A stretch of DNA of 8,422 nucleotides from Methanosarcinales archaeon. Its GTDB lineage: Archaea; Halobacteriota; Methanosarcinia; Methanosarcinales; Methanogasteraceae. Of this stretch, positions 1-5,429 are shown piece after piece. Within the stretch, counting starts at the first letter, position 1, and each line of letters begins with the position of its first letter. Position numbers and translations under genes: made by a program. The notes beneath the pieces are model-generated. The model saw only the letters and a program-made list of their open reading frames with translations. It was not told the DNA's origin and did not search any database. The stretch covers positions 1 to 8,422 of the forward strand of contig JAUWGA010000079.1 in the NCBI GenBank assembly GCA_030606635.1, given 5' to 3'.

Positions 1-185
1 TCCGCGATAACGTCCGCGATGGCTGCCGGACTTTGCCTGTATTCCGATGCCAATCTGAACGAAAGCGACGATGCAAGATCAGCGTGTGCGGATTCCTCGA
101 TGTGGAGGTCGTCAATCTGGTAACCGGACGCGTCGAGTGCCTTTTTTAGCACGGACTCGACTTCGCTTTTGAATTTGAGAAACAT
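1..185 (-). CDS. argS: Arginyl-tRNA synthetase, N-terminal fragment (cut by window edge)
   Basis: The first 61 residues of a protein whose rest lies left of the window. It begins MFLKFKSEVESVLKKAL and contains HADLASSLSFRLA followed by SPAAIADVIA. This is the pattern of the N-terminal Add1 domain of arginyl-tRNA synthetase, which binds the D-loop of tRNA-Arg; the usual form is (H/G)DLAS..AFxLA...P..IA..IA. The enzyme charges tRNA-Arg with arginine in the cytoplasm. The class I catalytic motifs (HIGH, KMSK-like) would lie outside the window, so the call rests on this domain alone. The start at 185 is chosen because the family begins here and because a TATA-like box lies 26 bases upstream. No Shine-Dalgarno site precedes it, so the mRNA may be leaderless. 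It lies 62 bases after the rtcB stop on the same strand. Confidence 0.85.
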   Translation of the reverse strand, partial: MFLKFKSEVESVLKKALDASGYQIDDLHIEESAHADLASSLSFRLASEYRQSPAAIADVIA

Positions 186-208
186 TTCAGAGAAATAGGT
201 GTCGCACG

Positions 209-214
209 TTTTAT
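209..214 (-). promoter_or_regulatory. Candidate TATA box for argS (leaderless geometry)
   Basis: On the minus strand the 62-base gap between rtcB and argS reads ACATAAAACG, with ATAAAA at 209-214. Its centre is about 26 bases upstream of the argS ATG, the usual distance from an archaeal TATA box to the transcription start. Transcription would then begin at or next to the start codon, which fits the missing ribosome binding site. This is a pattern match only. Confidence 0.45.
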
Positions 215-247
215 GTCTTTTGCCGATGTGATGCTCTCGCCATCTAC

Positions 248-3208
248 TTATCCCTTCGCAACCCCGATCGGGACGACCTGCGCGACCTTGCACGCAACCC
301 CTAACTGATGCACGACATCAACGACGTCAGCGCTCGATTTGTAGACCGCTGGCGCCTCCTCTGCAAGCACGCTCGGATGCGTCGCTTTCACAGTGATTCC
401 TTTCGCGAGAAGTTCCTTCTCGATCTGCTCCCCCTTATACTTCCGCATTGCCGCTTTCCTGCTCCCGACCCTGCCTGCGCCGTGACATGCGCTCCCGAAC
501 GTGAGCTCCATCGCACGCTCCATGCCGCAGAGGATGTATGAAGGCGTGCCCATGCTTCCAGGGATCAGCACCGGCTGCCCGACGCTCCGGTACGCCTTCG
601 GGACGTCAGGATGCCGGGCAGGAAACGCCCGGGTCGCACCCTTCCTGTGCACATACACCATTTTTGGCTTGCCATCGATCGTGTGCTCTTCGAGTTTTGC
701 AACATTGTGCGCCACATCGTAGACGAGATCCATCTCGATGTCGCTTCCGAAGAAGCGGTAGAACGTCTCCCGAACCCAGTGGGTGATCATCTGCCGGTTC
801 GCCCATGCGTAGTTTGCGCCTGCGCACATCGCGGCGAAGTATTCCTGCCCCTCTTTGGACTGCACAGGCGCACATGCAAGCTGCCGGTCTACGAGTTCGA
901 TCCCGTACTTCCGCGCAGCCTTTTCGAGCACACGCAGATGTTCTGTGCAGATCTGGTGCCCTGCGCCCCTTGAACCGCAGTGGATCATGATAGTGATGTC
1001 ACCCTTGTGAATCCCGAACGCATCTGCAATGTCCTGATCATAGATTTCACGGACGCACTGCACCTCAAGAAAATGATTCCCGCTCCCGAGTGTTCCGAGT
1101 TGCGGTCGCCCCCGCTTCATCACCTTATCACTCACCTTGAGTTCTCCCGGAAGCTCTATTCTCCCGTTCTCCTCGCAGTGCTCGAGATCCTCGCTGACGC
1201 CGTAGCCCTGCTCGACCGCCCATCCCGCGCCATCCTCAAATACACTTCGCAACTCGGAATCCGACACCTTGAGTTTGCTCTTTGAGCCGACGCCTGACGG
1301 GACGCTTTTGAAGAGCGCATCCACCAACTTCCTGATCTTCGGGCGGACATCGTTTACAGTCAGGTTTGTGCGGATGACGCGGACGCCGCAGTTGGACACC
1401 ACAAACGAGTTTGCGACGAAGTTGTGATGCTCGTTCTGCACCATGAAATCGTACACGAAACCATCATATTCGATCTCTTCTATCGATCGTATCGAGTCCC
1501 AGACCATGCCAGAGGTTCCGACGGCGGATTCGGACAGGAACGCATCGAATGTCTGGAAGCTCGCAGGCACCCTGGACCGGGAACTCCGCCCCTCATAAAG
1601 CGAGCGCTCGATAAATCTCTTGTTGACATGGGCGGACTCAAGCTTTGAGCATATCAAAGAGAGCGGCTCGCCCGATTCCCGCATCCGTTTCGCATCTTGC
1701 GCCGCACGCTCACGCTCATCGATGACCTGCTCTTTCCTGCGCAGATACATCACAGCCGCACACGCCAGATGTCGCCGTTTCTGGTTGTATTCGAATCCGA
1801 CCCGGCCCCATAACTTGATGAGATTGTCTGCTGTTCCACCGATCTGAAGTCTCAGGCGGTGCGATGCCTCGCCGTTTTTATTGACGTACTCTTTCCTTTT
1901 CCCAATCCGCGATGAGTCTACGCCAAAATCCAGAAGGAGCGCGGATATCTGGTCAAGAAACTCTTCCCCGTTCCGGATAATCCCTTCCTGCTTGTTCAGG
2001 GGGAGAACGGGTGCGTAAAAGTTGTATCCGTGACCGGTCATGGTGGCTGGGGCTGAGAGTTCAGCACCGAACAAGGATGAGAGAAGCAGCCGTTTTTGCC
2101 AGAGACGGAGAGTGAATATCCAATCCGGGAGCAGATACTCTTGTGTGGTTTTATTGCCAAACGGCATTCCCATGCACACCAGAAGTGCCGTGAGACTCGA
2201 CGAAGCCACCGTAAGGAAGTGTTCCTCCCGTGAAAACACGACGTTCGAATACTGCGTCTCGATCTCGCGGTCGCGGGTTCTTGAATATATTCGTGAAGGC
2301 GTAAATCCCAATTTTTCGATGTCCAGCCGGATATCCTCCAGATCATCAGACGTCCCGTAGAACCAGATCGTGCCCTTGTTCCCGGTGAAATGTGTAGTCC
2401 CGTCGCCGAGAAGGAAACCCATGATCTTTAAGAGATACGGGAGTTTGTCGTTGTCAGCAGTAAGTGGCAGAAGGTCGCGCTTTATAAGTTCCGAGACGGT
2501 CGGCTCCATATTCTTCCGGTTGATCGCAAGAGCCTTGACATCCTCCAGCCCGACTATCACATTCGAATCCGGCACCTCGTATTCGACCCCTTTGAACGGG
2601 AATATCGCAATCCTCTGCTCCTGATCCTGCCCCGGGTCATGCAAATCCTTCACGCGAACCATTCCACCATCGGTGTAGAACGGATGCTCGGCAGACGCCT
2701 TGATCGATTCGCCGGACCCTGTTGTGAGGAGGTACATCTTTTCACGTGTCGGCAGTTCCATAAATGCATCGATTCCGGTGTTTCTGGGCTTTGTTCCGAA
2801 GTTCATGCACACGATGTGCTCGGAATCCCACCGGGCATCGAACTCGCTGATCGGAACCGTGTAGCCGTGCTCATGGAGCACCTCCGCGTCTTTAGAGAGG
2901 CAGTTGATATCGAAGCCCACCCCGCCCGGGCTGATCACACCCTCCTCCGAATCGAATGCAGCAACACCTCCGATCGGAAATCCGTATCCCGGGTGGGCGT
3001 CCGGCATCGCCATCGAGTACTTCTGGATGCCTGGCAGTGTTGCGACGTTCGCGGTCTGATTAAGGGTGCTGATCTCAAGCCCCTTGAGCAGAGTAGGGGA
3101 CAGGAATAATCTGCCGGGCACCCGCATCTTCTCCATGTAATCGATCGGAATGTCCCAGATGTAATCCGTGACCCGGTTAAGTTCCGGCATCTTTCCTTTC
3201 TGTTGCAT
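248..3208 (-). CDS. rtcB: RNA-splicing ligase RtcB, intein-containing precursor
   Basis: A 986-residue precursor. Removing residues 103-606 (an intein) leaves a 482-residue RtcB, the normal length. RtcB is the Mn/GTP-dependent ligase that joins 2',3'-cyclic phosphate and 5'-OH RNA ends, chiefly tRNA exon halves after intron removal. Visible active-site residues are GGVGFD (Asp100), the metal-binding Cys607 (Cys103 after splicing), GSGNHF (Asn711, His712), HCGSRG (His743), DVAHN (His834) and ACHGAGR (His909, the expected guanylation site; 405 in the mature form). No ligand is missing. Met1 at 3208 is preferred over Met7 because GGAAGTGAT, close to GGAGGTGAT, sits five bases upstream. The start is 19 bases after the trpC stop, so the genes are probably cotranscribed. 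No archease gene is present in the window. Confidence 0.96.
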   Translation of the reverse strand: MQQKGKMPELNRVTDYIWDIPIDYMEKMRVPGRLFLSPTLLKGLEISTLNQTANVATLPGIQKYSMAMPDAHPGYGFPIGGVAAFDSEEGVISPGGVGFDINCLSKDAEVLHEHGYTVPISEFDARWDSEHIVCMNFGTKPRNTGIDAFMELPTREKMYLLTTGSGESIKASAEHPFYTDGGMVRVKDLHDPGQDQEQRIAIFPFKGVEYEVPDSNVIVGLEDVKALAINRKNMEPTVSELIKRDLLPLTADNDKLPYLLKIMGFLLGDGTTHFTGNKGTIWFYGTSDDLEDIRLDIEKLGFTPSRIYSRTRDREIETQYSNVVFSREEHFLTVASSSLTALLVCMGMPFGNKTTQEYLLPDWIFTLRLWQKRLLLSSLFGAELSAPATMTGHGYNFYAPVLPLNKQEGIIRNGEEFLDQISALLLDFGVDSSRIGKRKEYVNKNGEASHRLRLQIGGTADNLIKLWGRVGFEYNQKRRHLACAAVMYLRRKEQVIDERERAAQDAKRMRESGEPLSLICSKLESAHVNKRFIERSLYEGRSSRSRVPASFQTFDAFLSESAVGTSGMVWDSIRSIEEIEYDGFVYDFMVQNEHHNFVANSFVVSNCGVRVIRTNLTVNDVRPKIRKLVDALFKSVPSGVGSKSKLKVSDSELRSVFEDGAGWAVEQGYGVSEDLEHCEENGRIELPGELKVSDKVMKRGRPQLGTLGSGNHFLEVQCVREIYDQDIADAFGIHKGDITIMIHCGSRGAGHQICTEHLRVLEKAARKYGIELVDRQLACAPVQSKEGQEYFAAMCAGANYAWANRQMITHWVRETFYRFFGSDIEMDLVYDVAHNVAKLEEHTIDGKPKMVYVHRKGATRAFPARHPDVPKAYRSVGQPVLIPGSMGTPSYILCGMERAMELTFGSACHGAGRVGSRKAAMRKYKGEQIEKELLAKGITVKATHPSVLAEEAPAVYKSSADVVDVVHQLGVACKVAQVVPIGVAKG
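1391..2902 (-). other. Intein with LAGLIDADG homing-endonuclease domain inside RtcB
   Basis: Codes for precursor residues 103-606 (504 aa). It interrupts GFDIN|CGVR immediately before the catalytic metal-ligand Cys, the known RtcB (Hyp-2) intein site. Intein numbering follows. Cys1 begins block A (CLSKDAEVLHEHGYTVPI). Block B is GSGESIKASAEHPF, with Ser70 and His73 where TxxH is usual. Block F is GFVYDFMV (Asp485), followed by HHNF. Block G ends VVSN with Asn504, then Cys+1. The middle holds a LAGLIDADG-type endonuclease: motif 1 LLKIMGFLLGDG (157-168, acidic Asp167) and a weaker motif 2 RLLLSSLFGAELS (271-283, Glu281). Near 395-445 is a probable helix-turn-helix subdomain, then RVPASFQTFDAFL, a string I recall from related inteins. 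It should self-excise and ligate the exteins. The penultimate residue is Ser503, not the usual His. Confidence 0.93.
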
Positions 3209-3213
3209 GATAA

Positions 3214-3222
3214 ATCACTTCC
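3214..3222 (-). promoter_or_regulatory. Ribosome binding site that sets the rtcB start
   Basis: The minus strand reads GGAAGTGAT, then five bases, then ATG at 3208. It differs by one base from the anti-16S-complementary GGAGGTGAT. It lies wholly in the 19-base gap between trpC and rtcB and supports Met1 over the internal Met7. Confidence 0.7.
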
Positions 3223-3227
3223 ATATT

Positions 3228-3989
3228 TCAGAGTGCGTCGACCAGTTCCAACGTCTTATCAAACGGAGCATCCATGACCGCAGTCCCGACAAGGATCGCA
3301 TCAGCGCCTGCCCGGATCATACGCACAGCATCCGGAGGACCCCGGGTCCCGCTTTCACTGATGATGATTCTGTCGGCAGGTATCAACGGAACCAGATGCT
3401 CTGATGTTGATAAATCCACAGTCAATGTATTTAAGTTTCTGTTGTTCACGCCTATGATCCTTGTTTCTGTGTTCAGTGCACCAGAAAGCTCGGATTTGTC
3501 GTGTATCTCAACAAGTGGCTCTATTCCACGCGTAAGAGCAAGATCAACAAACCGTTCGAGATCATTTCCAAGTATGCCGGCGATCAATAGAATCAAATCA
3601 CTTTCAGTTTCGTATATCTGTTTTTCATCGATTATGAAATCTTTTCTAAGTACCGGGATACTGACTGCTCTTCGAACCGCAGAAAGATTCTCCATGCTGC
3701 CGCTAAAAAACGCGGGCTCGGTCAAAACCGAGATCGCAACAGCACCTGCCGCCTCCATCTCCTGTGCAATCCTTGCAGCATCATCAGGAGTTATCTCGCG
3801 CTTGTCGGTGGTTGGTGAGCCGGGTTTCACCTCAGCGATCACAGGGATCCGGTTCTCGCGCTTTCGCAGTCGTATCAGCGGTATAATGTCCCGGCGCTCG
3901 ATCTTTTTTGGTGCGTCGGTGTCTGCGGCATGGAGATCCGCAACCCTGCGCCGGGTGGATGTCAGTATGTCGTCGATGACTTTGTGCAT
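3228..3989 (-). CDS. trpC: Indole-3-glycerol phosphate synthase
   Basis: A 253-residue (beta/alpha)8-barrel enzyme of tryptophan synthesis. It converts 1-(2-carboxyphenylamino)-1-deoxyribulose 5-phosphate to indole-3-glycerol phosphate with loss of CO2 and water. Motifs in order: IAEVKPGSP (51-59; Glu53, Lys55, Ser58), SVLTEPAFFSGS (87-98), PVLRKDFIID (112-121; catalytic Lys116), LVEIHD (159-164; Glu161), GVNNRNL (180-186; Asn182, Arg184), ISESGT (210-215) and ILVGTAVM (232-239) for the phosphate. Length is normal for a monofunctional enzyme. No other trp gene is in the window; rtcB follows after 19 bases. ATG at 3989 has no Shine-Dalgarno site but has a TATA-like box about 28 bases upstream. 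The middle of the gene looks AT-richer than its ends. Confidence 0.95.
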   Translation of the reverse strand: MHKVIDDILTSTRRRVADLHAADTDAPKKIERRDIIPLIRLRKRENRIPVIAEVKPGSPTTDKREITPDDAARIAQEMEAAGAVAISVLTEPAFFSGSMENLSAVRRAVSIPVLRKDFIIDEKQIYETESDLILLIAGILGNDLERFVDLALTRGIEPLVEIHDKSELSGALNTETRIIGVNNRNLNTLTVDLSTSEHLVPLIPADRIIISESGTRGPPDAVRMIRAGADAILVGTAVMDAPFDKTLELVDAL

Positions 3990-4013
3990 GGTGGATCATG
4001 GGGCGTGGAGGGG

Positions 4014-4020
4014 ATATAAT
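4014..4020 (-). promoter_or_regulatory. Candidate TATA box for trpC-rtcB
   Basis: The minus strand reads ATTATAT here. Its centre is about 28 bases before the trpC ATG at 3989, so a transcript would begin at or a few bases before the start codon. An out-of-frame ATG at 3999 lies just upstream of, or near, the predicted start of transcription. No ribosome binding site is seen, which again suggests leaderless initiation. Confidence 0.45.
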
Positions 4021-4112
4021 GCTTGTCGATTATCGTTCTCCGGATTTTTGTATGCTCTGAACCCGGAGGTTGTTTTGGGGATGCGGAAGATGATCGCCCC
4101 CCCCCCGGTCAC

Positions 4113-4160
4113 AACATTCTGGAAATGCAGGGGTTGGGCAAGGAAATCTGGCAGGATATC
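4113..4160 (+). pseudogene. Apparent remnant of an antitoxin C-terminus
   Basis: One plus-strand frame reads NILEMQGLGKEIWQDI. From memory this matches a tail common in small Phd/YefM-like or related antitoxins, L..(L/M).GLGKEIW.(G/D)I, normally followed by DA.EYV..LR. Here the similarity stops after DI and the frame continues into unrelated sequence. No matching N-terminal part is seen upstream, where a run of ten C residues lies. I read it as a decayed fragment next to the intact toxin-antitoxin pair. The family name is uncertain and chance similarity cannot be excluded. Confidence 0.35.
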
Positions 4161-4192
4161 GTCCGCCCGGAGATTTCCACACATTCAGAAGA

Positions 4193-4198
4193 TTTAAA
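4193..4198 (+). promoter_or_regulatory. Candidate TATA box for the toxin-antitoxin operon
   Basis: TTTAAA, about 53 bases before the preferred antitoxin start. With the usual archaeal spacing, transcription would start near 4222 and give a leader of roughly 27 bases carrying the GGTGA site at 4239-4243. An 8-base palindrome AGTATACT (4211-4218) lies between box and start and could be an operator, as such pairs often repress themselves. That role is a guess. Confidence 0.35.
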
Positions 4199-4238
4199 CT
4201 TACGCGGAGTAGTATACTTCAATATAACAGAAGATAAT

Positions 4239-4243
4239 GGTGA
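4239..4243 (+). promoter_or_regulatory. Ribosome binding site that sets the antitoxin start
   Basis: GGTGA lies five bases before the ATG at 4249. The earlier in-frame ATG at 4237 overlaps this motif and has no such site of its own, so 4249 is the better start. Confidence 0.55.
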
Positions 4244-4248
4244 GTCTC

Positions 4249-4524
4249 ATGGAAACGATGGTAGCAACAATCGATCTGCCGGGTTCATTCATGGCGGCAG
4301 CAAAAGTCAAAGAGGGTGAGCTTAGCACGTTCATCAGACATTCACTGGCTGCAGAACTATACCGGGAAGGCAAATTGTCGCTCGGAAAGGCAGCAGAAGT
4401 TGCCGGTGTGCGGAATAAGTGGGAGATGCTGCTGTTGTTGAATGAAAAAGGAATCCCGATAGATTATACTGCAAAAGATGCAGAAAAAGATCTTGAGACG
4501 CTAAAAGAAGCATTGGGTAGATGA
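4249..4524 (+). CDS. UPF0175-family antitoxin
   Basis: 91 residues from the chosen start at 4249; an in-frame ATG at 4237 would add four. The N-terminal strand VATIDLPGSF is followed by helix LSTFIRHSLAAELYREGKLS. Next come the helix-turn-helix-like LGKAAEVAGVRNKWEMLLLL (about 45-64) and GIPIDYT (68-74), then a charged tail. This order (short strand, ALxLYxEGKLSLGKAAELAG, W-E-F/M, GIP.xY) defines the UPF0175 family, whose members pair with DUF3368 PIN-like toxins. The product should bind and neutralise the toxin encoded next, and probably represses the operon. Its stop overlaps the toxin start by four bases (ATGA), so the two are translationally coupled. Confidence 0.85.
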   Translation: METMVATIDLPGSFMAAAKVKEGELSTFIRHSLAAELYREGKLSLGKAAEVAGVRNKWEMLLLLNEKGIPIDYTAKDAEKDLETLKEALGR

Positions 4525-5003
4525 TGATTGTTGTTTGCAATTCTACACCGCTTATCGCGCTTTCACGAATCGGAAAGCTAAACCTGTTGAGAGAATACTT
4601 TTCAGAAGTTCATATCCCATGCGAGGTATACGATGAGGTAGTAACGCGTGGCGAGGGATTATCTGGTGCAAAAGAGGTTAAATCTACGGATTGGATAAAA
4701 GTGGAGGAGGTTACGAACGAAATTGCAGTCGATTCTCTCTGCACGACACTGGACCGGGGCGAATCAGAAGCCATAGTACTTGCAAGGGAAAAGAATGCGT
4801 TATTGATCCTCGATGACGGTGATGGGCGGCGGATTGCAAGATCGCTCGGAATCAAGATAACCGGAACGATCGGTCTCTTATTACTGGCGGCAGAGGATGG
4901 AAAACTTGATTTAAAGCGGTCGATCGACGATCTCATGTCTGCTGGTTTCAGGCTCAGCAAAAAAGAGTATGAGAAGATTATTTCTGGCGTAAGGGGTGGG
5001 TGA
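4521..5003 (+). CDS. DUF3368 PIN-like toxin, partner of the UPF0175 antitoxin
   Basis: 160 residues. The N-terminus VVCNSTPLIALSRIGKLNLL (4-23) is the DUF3368 hallmark, followed by HIPCEVYDEVV (31-41; Glu39), LDRGESEAIVLA (77-88; Asp78, Glu81), LLILDDGDGRRIARSLGI (94-111; Asp98, Asp99, Asp101) and GTIGLLLLA (115-123). These are the acidic positions of the PIN nuclease fold, and such toxins are presumed to cut RNA. The first acidic position is Asn7 in place of Asp, a form I recall from some DUF3368 members, so activity is likely but untested. Start ATG 4521 overlaps the antitoxin stop; ATG 4524 is equally possible. The gene converges on iscU with a 44-base gap in which no clear terminator is visible. 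Confidence 0.85.
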   Translation: MMIVVCNSTPLIALSRIGKLNLLREYFSEVHIPCEVYDEVVTRGEGLSGAKEVKSTDWIKVEEVTNEIAVDSLCTTLDRGESEAIVLAREKNALLILDDGDGRRIARSLGIKITGTIGLLLLAAEDGKLDLKRSIDDLMSAGFRLSKKEYEKIISGVRGG

Positions 5004-5047
5004 ACTCGGTCCTTTCTCAAACCATATACGCATCTCAGCGCCCGGGT

Positions 5048-5413
5048 TTACTTTGCCATACACTCCTCAACAGCGGCATGAAGCGCATCAGCAGCGAGAT
5101 TTGAGCAGTGCATCTTCACAGGAGGCAGCCCGTCGAGCGCATCGGCAACATCGTTACGACTCAGGGCAAGCGCCCCCTCAAGCGTCTTTCCAAGCGCAAG
5201 TTCAGTCGTCATGCTCGCTGTTGCGATCGCCGCGGCGCATCCGAAGGTCTTAAACTTGATATCAGTGATCCTGCCATCCTTGACCCTGATGTAAACCGTG
5301 GTCATGTCCCCACAGGCAGGATTGCCCACGGTCCCGACCCCGTCGGCATCGGAGATCTCGCCGATGTTTCGCGGATTTGCGAAATGATCCAGCACCTTCT
5401 CGCTGTACTCCAT
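5048..5413 (-). CDS. iscU: Fe-S cluster assembly scaffold IscU/NifU-N
   Basis: 121 residues from ATG 5413; the frame is open further upstream but family similarity begins at MEYSEKVLDHFANPRNIGEI. The protein is the scaffold on which cysteine-derived sulfur and iron are built into clusters for transfer to apoproteins. The three cluster ligands are present: GNPACGD (Cys34, with Asp36), KTFGCAAAIA (Cys59) and VKMHCSNLA (Cys103). It is the short single-domain type, with no ferredoxin or C-terminal Nfu domain. The start is fixed by GGGGGGTGA seven bases upstream, which overlaps the nifS stop, so the two genes are coupled. The sulfur donor is the cysteine desulfurase encoded immediately upstream. 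Confidence 0.95.
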   Translation of the reverse strand: MEYSEKVLDHFANPRNIGEISDADGVGTVGNPACGDMTTVYIRVKDGRITDIKFKTFGCAAAIATASMTTELALGKTLEGALALSRNDVADALDGLPPVKMHCSNLAADALHAAVEECMAK

Positions 5414-5420
5414 TCTCCAG

Positions 5421-5429
5421 TCACCCCCC
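5421..5429 (-). promoter_or_regulatory. Ribosome binding site for iscU overlapping the nifS stop
   Basis: The minus strand reads GGGGGGTGA, then seven bases, then ATG at 5413. The TGA of this motif is the nifS stop codon, so ribosomes finishing nifS sit on the iscU initiation signal. It also decides the iscU start against the longer open frame. Confidence 0.7.

Noticed and set aside
2639..3109. Plus-strand open frame of 156 codons opposite the rtcB N-extein and intein start
   Set aside because: Antisense to well-supported RtcB and intein sequence, with no recognisable protein features.
3996..4184. Minus-strand 62-codon frame just upstream of trpC
   Set aside because: It has no ribosome binding site, crosses the C10 run and overlaps the trpC promoter. 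Its product matches nothing I know.
3274..4197. Long plus-strand open frame (307 codons) opposite trpC
   Set aside because: It is antisense to a clear trpC with all catalytic motifs. Its translation is Ser/Arg-rich with no recognisable domain, as expected of a shadow frame.
4610..5020. Minus-strand 136-codon frame opposite the toxin gene
   Set aside because: Antisense shadow of the DUF3368 toxin, which has family motifs along its whole length.
5004..5047. Bidirectional terminator between the convergent toxin and iscU genes
   Set aside because: The 44-base gap has only short T-rich stretches and no clear stem, so no terminator could be supported.
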